NCBI RefSeq assembly: GCF_000472925.1
Contig: NZ_AXAS01000043.1
Location: 24,644 to 88,643 of the forward strand
Length of the DNA: 64,000 bases
Reading direction: 5' to 3'
Source: Bradyrhizobium sp. Ec3.3
Lineage (GTDB): Bacteria > Pseudomonadota > Alphaproteobacteria > Rhizobiales > Xanthobacteraceae
Positions 1 to 9,331 of the stretch are shown in pieces (position 1 is the first letter of the stretch; each line of letters starts with the position of its first letter). The position numbers and the translations under genes were made by a program. The notes below the pieces were generated by a model. The model had not been told where the DNA came from and did not search any database. It was given only the letters and a program-made list of their open reading frames with translations.

Positions 1-394
1 GACAAAGGATCAGGCCGGCGGCGCCATGCTCCCGCATCGAGCGGACCACCTCGGCCTGCCGGACGACGCTCTCGGCGGTATTGGCGATGAATGGAACAAA
101 GCCGGAGTTTTGCAGGGCGCGCTCGATGCCAATGGCAAGCTCCGCGAAAAACGGGTTCGACAGATCATTGATGACCATTCCGACGATGTCGGCCCTCGCG
201 CGGCGCAAGCTCGCGGCACCGCGGTTGTAGACATAGCCGAGAGCGTCCATCGCCCCCGCCACGCGCTGGCGCGTCTCCTCTCTGACGAGAGGACTTCTCT
301 TGAGCACGAGCGACACCGTCGACTTCGACACGCCCGCCGACTTGGCAATGTCGAGGATCGTCACTGCACGAGATTTACGCCCCGCACGCGCCAT
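1..394 (-). CDS. LacI-family transcriptional regulator, 5' part only (gene runs off the window)
   Basis: About 131 N-terminal residues are visible, starting MARAGRKSRAV. Residues 12-35 form the LacI helix-turn-helix (TILDIAKSAGVSKSTVS), followed by the hinge region (ALGYVYNRGAASLRR) and the start of the periplasmic-binding-like effector domain (VGMVINDLSNPFFAE). Such proteins repress sugar or polyol genes until the sugar binds. The gene is divergent from the dehydrogenase at 581, and two palindromes of LacI-operator type lie between them, so it probably controls itself and that dehydrogenase. The effector is unknown; the rhamnose genes nearby have their own DeoR regulator. The C-terminal part lies left of base 1. 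Confidence 0.93.
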   Translation of the reverse strand, partial: MARAGRKSRAVTILDIAKSAGVSKSTVSLVLKRSPLVREETRQRVAGAMDALGYVYNRGAASLRRARADIVGMVINDLSNPFFAELAIGIERALQNSGFVPFIANTAESVVRQAEVVRSMREHGAAGLILC

Positions 395-418
395 GCCCTC
401 TGCGAACCTCCGCATCTT

Positions 419-432
419 TTGGAACGTTCCAA
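419..432. promoter_or_regulatory. LacI-type operator palindrome, copy 1
   Basis: TTGGAACGTTCCAA is a perfect 14-bp palindrome with the central CG typical of LacI-family operators. It lies 25 bp upstream of the LacI-family start codon. A second near-identical copy is at 516-529. Operator function is inferred from symmetry and position. Confidence 0.75.
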
Positions 433-515
433 TACTCCTATTCCAACCAAGACACAAGACCTCAAAAATGCGGCAAATGCGGAAAAATGGCCTCGAACGC
501 CAGAACCTTCATATT

Positions 516-529
516 ATAGAACGTTCCAA
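516..529. promoter_or_regulatory. LacI-type operator palindrome, copy 2
   Basis: ATAGAACGTTCCAA matches the copy at 419-432 at 12 of 14 positions. It lies about 50 bp upstream of the dehydrogenase start at 581. Centre-to-centre spacing of the two sites is 97 bp, compatible with looping or with separate control of the two divergent promoters. Confidence 0.7.
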
Positions 530-580
530 ATTCAGGAGATGCCCGTTTGCTTGGGCTCGAGCGCATGGAGGGAAACCGAT

Positions 581-1354
581 ATGAACGATCAGCGACGACC
601 TGGCGCCCTGGTGACGGGAGCGGGGCGCGGCATCGGCCGCGCAATCGCGCTCGCGCTATCGAGAGCCGGCTTCTCGATCATCGTGAATGATCTTCCCGGC
701 TCGGAAGATGTTGACGAGACGGTAGCAGCCATCCGCGAAATAGGCGGGGATGCAAAGGCCATCAGCCTCGATATTTCGCAGGTCGAGCAGCACCATCAAT
801 TCGTGGACGAAGCCTGGAATGCCTTTGGCGGCATCGAATGCCTCGTCAACAATGCCGGTGTTTCCGTGACCGTCCGCGATGATCTCTTGAAGATGACGCA
901 GGAGAGCTATGACCGCGTCATGAGGATCAACCTGCGCGGTCCCCTCTTCCTGACCCAGGAGGTCGCACGGCGAATGATCGGCGCGCAATCACAGCACTTT
1001 CGCAGCATCATTACGATTTCGTCGATCAATGCCGAATTCGCCTCGACTGACCGCGGCGAGTACTGCGTCTCCAAGACGGGACTGTCCATGATGGCCCGGC
1101 TTTTCGCTATCCGGCTCGCCGATCACGGCATCGGGTCCTACGAGCTTCGGCCAGGGATCATCCGAACGCAAATGACTGCCGTCGCGAAGGACAAGTACGA
1201 CCGGCTCATTGGCGAGGGCCTCACGCCCATCAAGCGCTGGGGAGAGCCGGAGGATATCGGAAAAGCCGTTGCCACCCTGGCGACAGGCCAACTCGGCTAT
1301 TCGACGGGAGACGTCATCCACGTCGATGGCGGTCTGGCGCTGCGGAAGCTCTGA
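581..1354 (+). CDS. Short-chain dehydrogenase/reductase (3-oxoacyl-ACP reductase-like)
   Basis: A 257-residue classical SDR. The Rossmann glycine motif TGAGRGIG lies near residue 12, NNAG near residue 90, the catalytic Ser at ITISSIN near residue 143 and the YxxxK pair at YCVSK near residue 158. The C-terminus has the usual GDVIHVDGG. Start ATG 581 is chosen because GGAGGG lies just upstream and the glycine motif then sits at the normal distance; the frame is open further upstream but that stretch is not SDR-like. It is expected to be a cytosolic NAD(P)-dependent oxidoreductase of a sugar or polyol. Neighbours suggest control by the divergent LacI-family protein. Substrate is not predictable. 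Confidence 0.92.
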   Translation: MNDQRRPGALVTGAGRGIGRAIALALSRAGFSIIVNDLPGSEDVDETVAAIREIGGDAKAISLDISQVEQHHQFVDEAWNAFGGIECLVNNAGVSVTVRDDLLKMTQESYDRVMRINLRGPLFLTQEVARRMIGAQSQHFRSIITISSINAEFASTDRGEYCVSKTGLSMMARLFAIRLADHGIGSYELRPGIIRTQMTAVAKDKYDRLIGEGLTPIKRWGEPEDIGKAVATLATGQLGYSTGDVIHVDGGLALRKL

Positions 1355-1376
1355 CGGCGAAAGCAAGGCCCCTCGC

Positions 1377-2675
1377 CTACACAATTCCCGCCGACGTCCC
1401 GGCGATGGCGGGACGCTCCATTGCCTTTTGCGCCCGATAACCGGATGCGCGATAGGTCGCGATCGGCGCGATCGCGCCGCCGGCGCGCAGGCGGGCGATG
1501 GCGAGCAGCGGCGAGACGTCGGTCGTGAAAACGCGCTTCAATTCGAGATGCGCGCCGAGCGCGTCATTCGCCTCTTGCGCCGCTTCGAGCGCCGCGCGAT
1601 CGACGATGAGGGCCTGCGCATAGGCGCGCTGCAACTCGGTCGCCGATTGCATCAGGCTCTCGATAGGATCGGTCACGTTATGCGACTGGTCGATCATATA
1701 CGCTGGCGCGAAGCCGTCCGCCTTGCGGCGCTCGGCGTCGATCAGCTCGTTGAAGACGAGAAACAGCCTGAACGGCTCGACCGAGCCGGTGTCGAGATCG
1801 TCGTCGCCATATTTTGAATCGTTGAAATGGAAGCCTGCGAGCTTCCCGAAGCGAACGAGCCGGGCGACGATCTGCTCGATATTCACGTTCGGCGCATGAT
1901 GGCCGAGGTCGACGAGACAATAGGCCTTGGGGCCGAGCTCCTGCGCGACGGCAAAACTCGTGCCCCAATCCGAGATCACGGTCGAGTAGAACGCCGGCTC
2001 GTAAAGCTTGTGCTCGAGGAACACCCGCCAGTCGGCGGGCAGCGCCGCGACGACCTCGCGCATCGCATCAACATAGCGGTCGAGCGCCTTGGTCAGATTC
2101 GATTGGCCGGCAAAGTTCGAGCCATCGGCGATCCAGACGGTCAGCGCATTCGAGCCGAGCTTGCGGCCGATCTCGATGCATTCGATGTTGTGTGCGACCG
2201 CCTGAGCGCGCACGCGCGCATCGGTATGCGACAACGAACCGAACTTGTATGAAAGCTCCTGCCCCGGCTGATCCTGGAACGTGTTGGAATTGACCGCATC
2301 GAAGGCAAGGCCGCGCGTCGCAGCCTTCTCGCGCAAGGCGACATAGTCATCGACCTTGTCCCACGGAATGTGCGGCGAGATGGTCGGAGTGGCCCGCGTC
2401 AATCGCTGGATCACGGCGCAATCGTCGATCTTCTCGAAGACGTTGCGTGGCTCACCCGGCCCCGGAAAGCGAGCGAAACGCGTGCCACCTGTGCCGACGC
2501 CCCAGGTCGGAATGGCGACGCCGAAGGCCATGACCTTCTGCACCAGGGCCTCCGCGTCGATCCCCTGCCGCGCCAGTGCACGCTTCAGGGCGTCGTAGTC
2601 TTCAGTGGTGGCGTCTTCGAGCCGCGCGTTGTGGTCGGCGATGAAATCCGCGCTGATCGAGAACGGCGTGCTCAT
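1377..2675 (-). CDS. rhaI: L-rhamnose isomerase, rhizobial type
   Basis: A 432-residue TIM-barrel sugar isomerase of the type paired with bifunctional RhaD in rhizobia; it converts L-rhamnose to L-rhamnulose. Visible metal and substrate segments include FLEHKLYEPAFYST, VDLGHHAPNVN and HFNDSKYGDDDLD. Start ATG 2675 overlaps the rhaD stop codon as ATGA, which fixes the start and suggests translational coupling. The frame is open upstream of 2675 but that stretch overlaps rhaD in another frame. It forms a two-gene minus-strand operon with rhaD, divergent from the regulator and transporter genes. Confidence 0.92.
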   Translation of the reverse strand: MSTPFSISADFIADHNARLEDATTEDYDALKRALARQGIDAEALVQKVMAFGVAIPTWGVGTGGTRFARFPGPGEPRNVFEKIDDCAVIQRLTRATPTISPHIPWDKVDDYVALREKAATRGLAFDAVNSNTFQDQPGQELSYKFGSLSHTDARVRAQAVAHNIECIEIGRKLGSNALTVWIADGSNFAGQSNLTKALDRYVDAMREVVAALPADWRVFLEHKLYEPAFYSTVISDWGTSFAVAQELGPKAYCLVDLGHHAPNVNIEQIVARLVRFGKLAGFHFNDSKYGDDDLDTGSVEPFRLFLVFNELIDAERRKADGFAPAYMIDQSHNVTDPIESLMQSATELQRAYAQALIVDRAALEAAQEANDALGAHLELKRVFTTDVSPLLAIARLRAGGAIAPIATYRASGYRAQKAMERPAIAGTSAGIV

Positions 2676-4768
2676 CGCGTGAAGGCCTGCGCGTTGCCGG
2701 CGTCGACATTGAGGATGTTGCCGGTTGATTTGGCCGAAAGGTCGGACGCGAAGAAGTAGATACCCTCGGCGATATCCTCGGGGAAAACCGACAGTTTGAG
2801 CATCGAGCGCTGGCGGTAGACTTCCTCGAGCTGATCTTCGGTGACCTTGTTGGACGCCGCACGCTGCTGACGCCACTCGCCTTCCCAGATCTTCGAGCCG
2901 CGCAGCACCGCGTCCGGATTGACCGTATTGACCCGGATGCCATGTGCCGCGCCTTCCAGCGCCAGGCAGCGGGCGAGATGGATCTCCGACGCCTTGGCTG
3001 CGCAATAGGCCGAAGCGCCTGCCGAAGCGGCAAGGCCGTTCTTCGATGCGACGAAGATGATGGCGCCGCCGATGTTCTGACGCTGCATCAGCCGGAACGC
3101 CTCACGCGAGACGAGGAAATAACCCGTGGCGAGAATGTCCATGTTCTTCTGCCAGAGCCCAAGACTCGTGTCCTCGACAGGCGAAGCCGAAGCGATCCCC
3201 GCGTTCGAGACGACGATGTCGACACCGCCAAAGGCGCGCGCGGTCTCTTCGAACGAGGCGACCACCGCCGCCTCGTCGGTTACATCGAGCTTGACACCGA
3301 TCGCCGCGTCGCGACCATGGCGTTTCGTGATCGCCGCAACGCGCTCGTTCAGCGCCTTCTCGTCGATATCGGCAATGACAAGGCACGCGCCTTCGCCGAG
3401 CAGCCGCTGCGCGGTCGCCCCGCCAATGCCGCCGGCGCCGCCAGTCACATAGGCGATCCGCCCGGCGAGCGATTTCGGCTTTGGCATGCGCTGGAGCTTG
3501 GCCTCTTCCAGCAGCCAATATTCGATGTTGAAGGCCTCCTGTTCGGCAAGGCCGACATAGGCACTGACGCCCGAGGCGCCACGCATGACGTTTATTGCGT
3601 TGACATAGAACTCGGCCGCAACGCGCGCCGTTGCCTTGTCCTTGGCAAACGTGAACATACCGATGCCCGGAATGAGATACACAATCGCGTTGGGATCGCG
3701 CATGGCCGGCGAATCCGAACGTTTGCAGCGCCCGTAATAGGCGGCGTAGTCGTGCCGGTAAGCGGCGAGAACGTCGTCGAGGCCGGCGATCACCTCGTCG
3801 AGATTGTCGCGCACGGAATCGTAGGGCAGCAACAGCGGTCGGATCTTGGTGCGAAGAAAGTGATCCGGACAGGAGGTGCCGAGCGGCGCCAGCTTCGTCA
3901 GCGCGCTCGAGTTGACGAACTCCAGCACCTCCGGAGCATCGGTGAAATGGCCGATCTTGCGCTCGTCGGTGGAGATCTTGCCGCGGATCAGCGGCATCAG
4001 CCTGGCCGCGATCGCGCGGCGCTTCTCCGGCGAGGCCGTTTGGACCTTGGCGCCGCCGAAAGCCGGCTTCTGCTCATGCGCAGCAAGCCAATCGGCAGCC
4101 TGTTGAATCACGCGCAAGGTCATCTCGTAACAGGCTTTCGACGTCTCGGCCCAGGTGAACAGCCCGTGCCCGCCGAGGACCACGCCGACATAGTCGGGAT
4201 GGCGCGCAGCCATCTCGCCGAGCTTCAGGCCGAGATCGAAGCCGGGCCGCTGCCACGGCAGGAACCCGAGCTTGCCGCCGAAAACCTCGCGGGTCAAACG
4301 CTCGGCGTCGACTGAGGCGGCAATGGCGATGACCGCGTCGGCATGGACATGATCGACATGCCGGTGCGGCACGAAGGCGTGCAAGGGTGTATCGATCGAG
4401 CTCGCACGCGGATTGAGATCGAAGGTGCAGTGATTGAATAAGGCGACCATCTCGTCCTCATGGGCGAGGCCGCGATAGATGCCTTTCAAGCTCTCGAGCT
4501 TGTCGAGGTACAGCGTCGAAAAGCCGTCGCGCTTCATCGAGCCGATGTCGCCGCCTGAGCCTTTGACCCAGAGCACGCGTACGCTCTCGCGCGTCAGCGG
4601 ATCTTTCATCTCGATCTTGGCTGAGGTGTTGCCGCCGCCGAAATTGGTGATGCGCAGATCGGCCCCGAGCAGGTTCGAGCGGTACAGCAACTGACCTGCC
4701 TCATCGAGCCCGGCGGCGAGCGCGTCGTCCCATAGGTTTGGCAGGGGCGTGGCCGCGACCTCGCTCAT
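2672..4768 (-). CDS. rhaD: Bifunctional rhamnulose-1-phosphate aldolase / lactaldehyde dehydrogenase
   Basis: A 698-residue fusion. Residues about 20-420 are a class II (Zn) aldolase domain, with HRHVDHVHADA and VVLGGHGLFTW carrying likely metal-binding histidines. Residues about 432-698 are an SDR domain, with TGGAGGIGG near residue 440, NAG, and YCAAK near residue 585. The aldolase half cleaves rhamnulose-1-phosphate to DHAP and L-lactaldehyde; the SDR half is thought to oxidise the lactaldehyde. This fusion is known from rhizobial rhamnose loci. It is the first gene of the minus-strand rhaD-rhaI operon, facing the DeoR regulator across a 184-bp intergenic region. Confidence 0.93.
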   Translation of the reverse strand: MSEVAATPLPNLWDDALAAGLDEAGQLLYRSNLLGADLRITNFGGGNTSAKIEMKDPLTRESVRVLWVKGSGGDIGSMKRDGFSTLYLDKLESLKGIYRGLAHEDEMVALFNHCTFDLNPRASSIDTPLHAFVPHRHVDHVHADAVIAIAASVDAERLTREVFGGKLGFLPWQRPGFDLGLKLGEMAARHPDYVGVVLGGHGLFTWAETSKACYEMTLRVIQQAADWLAAHEQKPAFGGAKVQTASPEKRRAIAARLMPLIRGKISTDERKIGHFTDAPEVLEFVNSSALTKLAPLGTSCPDHFLRTKIRPLLLPYDSVRDNLDEVIAGLDDVLAAYRHDYAAYYGRCKRSDSPAMRDPNAIVYLIPGIGMFTFAKDKATARVAAEFYVNAINVMRGASGVSAYVGLAEQEAFNIEYWLLEEAKLQRMPKPKSLAGRIAYVTGGAGGIGGATAQRLLGEGACLVIADIDEKALNERVAAITKRHGRDAAIGVKLDVTDEAAVVASFEETARAFGGVDIVVSNAGIASASPVEDTSLGLWQKNMDILATGYFLVSREAFRLMQRQNIGGAIIFVASKNGLAASAGASAYCAAKASEIHLARCLALEGAAHGIRVNTVNPDAVLRGSKIWEGEWRQQRAASNKVTEDQLEEVYRQRSMLKLSVFPEDIAEGIYFFASDLSAKSTGNILNVDAGNAQAFTR

Positions 4769-4881
4769 TAGGCGTTCTCCCTGTGCTTTACCTTGATGCA
4801 GCTTATGTCAGCCATTCAATCACGGTCAATCATCCACGCTCACCATCGCGACGCAATATGATTGATGCAGCGCGATATTGA

Positions 4882-4899
4882 GCGAACTTGACGGTTCGC
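4882..4899. promoter_or_regulatory. Inverted repeat in the rhaD-rhaR intergenic region, possible operator
   Basis: GCGAAC-N6-GTTCGC is a perfect 6-6-6 inverted repeat in the divergent promoter region. A smaller one, GACC-AAT-GGTC, follows at 4904-4914, and CAATCA/TGATTG elements lie at 4815-4865. One or more of these may bind the DeoR regulator encoded next door. Function is inferred from position only. Confidence 0.4.
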
Positions 4900-4952
4900 A
4901 GTTGACCAATGGTCGAGAGCATGACCTATTTGCGGGCAAAAGGGAGGGCGAC

Positions 4953-5765
4953 GTGCACGAGCGGGAACGCTGGCAGGTCATCAAGGCACTCTTGCGTGAG
5001 CGGTCGCTGGTGCGCATCGCCGACGCTTGTCGCGCGACCGGCGTCTCCGAAGCTTCCATACGGCGCGATTTCGCCAGACTCGCTGAGCAAGGTGTCGCGA
5101 TCAGGGTGCACGGCGGACTAGAAGCCCTGCCGGAAACCGCCAGCGCACCGGGCGACGTCCTCTCCCTTGCCACCCGCTCCTTCGACGTCAGCCAGACGCT
5201 CAATATTGACGCCAAGCGCGCCATTGCGAAGGCGGCAGTCGCACTCTGCGCCGACGGCGAGACGATCATCATCAATGGCGGCACGACCACGTACCAGATG
5301 GGCGAGTATCTGCGCGAGCGCCGCCTGAAGGTGTTGACCAATTCCTATCTGCTCGCCGACGCGCTGATCCACACGTCGAAATGCCGCGTCGCCTTGCCGG
5401 GCGGCGAGGTCTATCGTGAGCAGGGCATGATCGTCTCGCCCTTTGAAGAGGATGCGATCCAGCACTATTCGGCGACGCGGATGTTCATGAGCGCGATTTC
5501 AATCGGCCCGCTCGGGGTGATCGAGGGTGATCCCCTGCTCGCCCGCGCCGAGTCGAAACTGCTGAAGCGTGCCGACAAGCTGATCGTGCTGGCCGATTCC
5601 TCGAAATTCGTCTCGCGCGGCAGCCTAGTCGTCTGCCCGCTCTCGCGCATCGATACGCTGATCACCGATTCCGGCGCGCCAGACGACGCACTCGACATGC
5701 TGCGCGGGCACGGTGTCCGCGTCGTTGCCGTCGATGCAGGCGCTCAAACCAATGCGGCGGCGTGA
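4953..5765 (+). CDS. rhaR: DeoR-family regulator of rhamnose genes
   Basis: A 270-residue DeoR-family protein. The N-terminal winged helix-turn-helix includes RIADACRATGVSEASIRRDF at residues about 20-39; the C-terminal half is the DeoRC sugar-phosphate sensor domain (INGGTTTYQMGEYL, ALPGGEVYREQG, LADSSKF). Start GTG 4953 follows AGGGAGGG at the right spacing; an upstream in-frame ATG at 4878 would add 25 residues unlike the family. It is the first gene of the regulator-transporter-kinase operon and faces rhaD. By analogy with rhizobial rhamnose loci it controls both transcription units. The effector is presumably a rhamnose-pathway intermediate. Confidence 0.87.
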   Translation: MHERERWQVIKALLRERSLVRIADACRATGVSEASIRRDFARLAEQGVAIRVHGGLEALPETASAPGDVLSLATRSFDVSQTLNIDAKRAIAKAAVALCADGETIIINGGTTTYQMGEYLRERRLKVLTNSYLLADALIHTSKCRVALPGGEVYREQGMIVSPFEEDAIQHYSATRMFMSAISIGPLGVIEGDPLLARAESKLLKRADKLIVLADSSKFVSRGSLVVCPLSRIDTLITDSGAPDDALDMLRGHGVRVVAVDAGAQTNAAA

Positions 5766-5767
5766 CC

Positions 5768-7309
5768 ATGACAACGGACGCGCATAGTGAAACTCCCGGA
5801 ACGCCGCTTCTGTCGGTACGCTCGATCGAGAAATCCTTTCCAGGCGTGCGGGCGCTGTCCGGCGTCTCGTTCGACGCCGCCAGGGGAGAAGTCCACGCCT
5901 TGCTCGGTGAGAACGGCGCCGGCAAGTCGACGCTGATCAAGATCGTTTCCGGCGTGTTCCCGCCCGATCGCGGCGAGGTACTCGTGGACGGCAAGCCGGT
6001 CGACCTAGCGCGTCCGGACGATGCAAGGCGCGCCGGCATCGCCACGATCTATCAAGAGCTGCTGCTGTTTCCGGAGCTTACCGTCGCCGAGAATATCTTC
6101 ATGGGGCATGCGCCGCGCGCCGGCCTCGGCCGGATCGACTGGCGGGCGATGCACGAGAAGACGAATGCGCTGCTCGCTTCGCTCGAGATTCATGACCTGC
6201 AGGCCGACCGAGTCGTCGGTTCCCTCAGCGTCGGCAATCGCCAGCGCGTCGAAATCCTGCGCGCGCTGTCGCAGGACGCGCGCATCCTGATCATGGACGA
6301 GCCGACCGCGGCCCTGACCGAGTACGACGTGACGCGGCTGTTCGATATCGTTCGCAAGCTGAAAGCCCGCGGCGTCGCCGTGATCTATATCAGCCACCGG
6401 CTCGACGAAATCTTCGCCATCGCCGATCGTGTCACCGTGCTGCGCGATGGCGCGCATGTCGCGACCAAGCGCGTCGCCGACACGGACGCGGCCGAGCTCG
6501 TGCAATTGATGGTCGGCCGCAGGATCGAAAGCCTGTTCCCGAAGATCACGGTTCCGATCGGCAAGCCGGTGCTGGAGGTGAAAGACCTCGAACGACGGCC
6601 GCTGACAAGGAGCGTATCGCTCACGGTGCGCGCCGGCGAGATCGTCGGCCTTGCCGGCCTCGTCGGCTCGGGTCGCAGCGAGCTGGCGCAAACCATTTTC
6701 GGCGTCACGCCGGCCGATAGCGGCGAAATCCGGATCGCCGGACGGAAGGTCGATATCCGCTCGCCGGCACAGGCGCGGTCCCTGGGCCTCGCCTATGTCC
6801 CCGAGGATCGCGGCACACAGGGCCTGGTGCGGCCGATGAGTGTGCGCGAGAACTTCAGCCTCGCCGCGCTTGGCAAGGTCGCATTCGGCGGCTTCATCGA
6901 TCGCGGCGCCGAGCGCAAGCTTGCCGACGACGGCGTCAAGCGCTTTGCGGTCAAGACGAGCTCGCTCGAGCAGATCGCGGGCAAGCTCTCCGGCGGCAAT
7001 CAGCAGAAGATCGTGCTCGGCAAATGGCTCGCCAATGAGCCGAAGCTATTGATCCTCGATGAGCCGACGCGCGGCATCGATGTGGGCGCCAAGGCGGAAA
7101 TCCATCGGCTGATGGGCGAGCTTGCGGCCCAGGGGCTCGCCATCCTGATGATTTCGAGCGAGCTGCCAGAAGTGCTCGGCATGAGCGACCGCGTGCTCGT
7201 GATGCGCGAAGGCCGTATCGTTGCCGAATTTTCGCGCGAAGAAGCAACCCAGGAAACGATCGGCGCAGCGATGATGGGCAGTCATGACAACGCGGAGAAA
7301 GCGGCATGA
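5768..7309 (+). CDS. rhaT: Rhamnose ABC transporter, ATP-binding protein (double ATPase)
   Basis: A 513-residue ATPase of the CUT2 sugar type with two fused nucleotide-binding domains. The first has Walker A GENGAGKST near residue 50 and Walker B LIMDEPTAAL near residue 175. The second has a degenerate P-loop (LVGSGRSEL), signature LSGGNQQK and LILDEPTRGID, which is normal for RbsA-like proteins. ATG 5768 is two bases after the rhaR stop; a GTG at 5762 overlapping that stop is an alternative. It energises uptake through the two permeases that follow, and its own stop overlaps the rhaP start by ATGA. Confidence 0.93.
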   Translation: MTTDAHSETPGTPLLSVRSIEKSFPGVRALSGVSFDAARGEVHALLGENGAGKSTLIKIVSGVFPPDRGEVLVDGKPVDLARPDDARRAGIATIYQELLLFPELTVAENIFMGHAPRAGLGRIDWRAMHEKTNALLASLEIHDLQADRVVGSLSVGNRQRVEILRALSQDARILIMDEPTAALTEYDVTRLFDIVRKLKARGVAVIYISHRLDEIFAIADRVTVLRDGAHVATKRVADTDAAELVQLMVGRRIESLFPKITVPIGKPVLEVKDLERRPLTRSVSLTVRAGEIVGLAGLVGSGRSELAQTIFGVTPADSGEIRIAGRKVDIRSPAQARSLGLAYVPEDRGTQGLVRPMSVRENFSLAALGKVAFGGFIDRGAERKLADDGVKRFAVKTSSLEQIAGKLSGGNQQKIVLGKWLANEPKLLILDEPTRGIDVGAKAEIHRLMGELAAQGLAILMISSELPEVLGMSDRVLVMREGRIVAEFSREEATQETIGAAMMGSHDNAEKAA

Positions 7310-8292
7310 CGACGTTGACCTTGGCCGGAACCGAGGCTGATCCGCGGCGGCGGCTGAAGGTGCTTGCCTCGCAGGAGGCTTTGCTCGCGATCGCGGTGAT
7401 CGGCCTCGCCATCGCCGTTGGCCTTTACAATCCGCGCTTTCTGGCGGCGCGCAATCTTTCCGACGTGCTGCTCGGCAACGCCTATATCGCAGTCGCAGCA
7501 GTCGGCATGTCGATGGTGATCGTCTCCGGCAACATCGATATTTCCGTCGGCGCGCTGATCGGCGTCCTGGCGACGATCAGCGGCACTCTGGCGGTGAACG
7601 GCGCGCCGATCGTGGTCGCCTGGCTGGCGGCGCTCGTTGCCGGCGTCCTCGTAATGGCCTTGCAGGGGGCCATCATCGCCTACCTGCGCATTCCGGCGAT
7701 CGTGGTTACGCTCGGCATGCTGTCGATCCTCAAAGGCGGCCTGATCAGCGTCACCGGGGGCAAATGGATCACCGACCTGCCCGACAGTTTCCATCTCGCC
7801 GATATCGAACTCTTCGGTGTGCTGCCGTTCCCGGTTTTTCTCATGATCCTGGTGACGATCCTGGCGGCCTTATGGATGCGCTATTCGGCCTCAGGCCGCG
7901 CCATCTACGCCGTGGGCGGCAACGCCGAAGCGGCGCGGCTCTGCGGCATTTCGCAGCCGCGCACGATCGTCATGGTCTTCGCGCTGCACGGATTCTTTGC
8001 CGGGGCGGCCGCCCTGCTCTATGCGACGCAGCTGCGCGTCATCCAGTCGACCGTGCCGCCCAATCTCGAGCTGACGATCATCACCGCGTCGGTCGTCGGA
8101 GGCGTCAGCATCCTCGGCGGCGTCGGCACGGTGATCGGCTCGACCCTTGCCGCCGTACTGATCGCCGAGATCGCGAGCGCGCTGGTCTTCATCGACGTCT
8201 CGCCCTACTGGATCCGCGCGGTCCAGGGCGTGCTCATCCTCGTGACCGTGATCGCCGACATTCTGCGGCGCCGGCGCATGGCCGGAGCATGA
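7306..8292 (+). CDS. rhaP: Rhamnose ABC transporter permease 1
   Basis: A 328-residue inner-membrane permease of the BPD_transp_2 (RbsC-like) family with about nine hydrophobic segments. The family motif GNIDISVGALIGV lies near residue 80. The start overlaps the rhaT stop (ATGA) and its stop overlaps the rhaQ start in the same way, so translation is probably coupled along the operon. It pairs with the second permease to form the channel. Confidence 0.92.
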   Translation: MTTLTLAGTEADPRRRLKVLASQEALLAIAVIGLAIAVGLYNPRFLAARNLSDVLLGNAYIAVAAVGMSMVIVSGNIDISVGALIGVLATISGTLAVNGAPIVVAWLAALVAGVLVMALQGAIIAYLRIPAIVVTLGMLSILKGGLISVTGGKWITDLPDSFHLADIELFGVLPFPVFLMILVTILAALWMRYSASGRAIYAVGGNAEAARLCGISQPRTIVMVFALHGFFAGAAALLYATQLRVIQSTVPPNLELTIITASVVGGVSILGGVGTVIGSTLAAVLIAEIASALVFIDVSPYWIRAVQGVLILVTVIADILRRRRMAGA

Positions 8293-9281
8293 GCGCCATG
8301 AGCGAAATCCCTCTTCCCCAGACCGCCAAGCGCGTCGTCCCCTGGTGGCTGCTGCGCCACGAGACCATGCTCGCGGTGATCCTTCTCCTTGCGTTGATCG
8401 TGCTCGGCGGCTTGAACAGCCGCTTCCTCACGCTCGACAATCTGCTCAATCAAGGCAGGCTGACGACCGAGGTCGGGCTGATTGCGCTGCCGATGACCTT
8501 CATCATCATCACCGGGGGCATCGATCTCTCGGTCGGCTCGATCGTCGGGCTCTGCGCCATCTTGCTCGGCTATTCGTGGAAGAATTTCGGCTTTCCCTTG
8601 CCGCTGGCGATCTGCTTCTCGTTGCTCGTCGGTGCCGCGGCAGGTCTTCTCAACGGGATCGTCATCACCAGGGTGAAAGTACCGCCACTGATCATGACGA
8701 TCGCGACGCTCGCGCTCTATCGCGGCCTCGCCGAGGGGATCAGCCAGGCGCGTTCGGTGCGCGGCTACCCGGAATGGTTCTACTTCATCGGACAGGAAAA
8801 CCTTTTCGGCGTGCCGGCGCAGCTCTGGCTCCTGCTGATCGCGATCGTGGTCTCGGCAATCGTTCTTGACCGCACCACTTTCGGCCGGACTCTCTATGCG
8901 ATCGGCAACAACGAGACCGCCGCGCGCTTTTCCGGTTTGCCGGTCGATCGCGTCAAGCTGATCATCTACACGCTATCGGGCCTCATGGCCGGCCTTTCCG
9001 CTTGTGTTCTCGTCTCACGCGTGACCACGACCCGCTCGGACATGGGGATCGGCTATGAGCTCGACGTGATCGCGGCGGTGGTGCTCGGCGGCACCAGCAT
9101 ATTCGGAGGCGTCGGCACGATCTGGGGCACGGTCGTTGGCCTGGCGATGATCCAGCTCTTGAAGAACGGACTGGCCCTGACCGGCGTCAAGGGCGATGCG
9201 ACGATCGTGGTCATCGGCGCAGTGCTCATCCTTTCAACTCTTGTGGCGAGTTCGCTCCAACGGCGCCGCGACGGCGTTTGA
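8289..9281 (+). CDS. rhaQ: Rhamnose ABC transporter permease 2
   Basis: A 330-residue paralog of the preceding permease (RbsC family), with multiple hydrophobic segments and the motif GGIDLSVGSIVGL near residue 75. ATG 8289 overlaps the rhaP stop; a second ATG at 8298 is also possible. The operon then leaves a 50-bp gap before the binding-protein gene, which has its own strong ribosome binding site. Confidence 0.92.
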   Translation: MSAMSEIPLPQTAKRVVPWWLLRHETMLAVILLLALIVLGGLNSRFLTLDNLLNQGRLTTEVGLIALPMTFIIITGGIDLSVGSIVGLCAILLGYSWKNFGFPLPLAICFSLLVGAAAGLLNGIVITRVKVPPLIMTIATLALYRGLAEGISQARSVRGYPEWFYFIGQENLFGVPAQLWLLLIAIVVSAIVLDRTTFGRTLYAIGNNETAARFSGLPVDRVKLIIYTLSGLMAGLSACVLVSRVTTTRSDMGIGYELDVIAAVVLGGTSIFGGVGTIWGTVVGLAMIQLLKNGLALTGVKGDATIVVIGAVLILSTLVASSLQRRRDGV

Positions 9282-9331
9282 TGGAGTGTCTGACCGCGAA
9301 AACAGCGGCTTAAACATGGGAGGACAACAAG

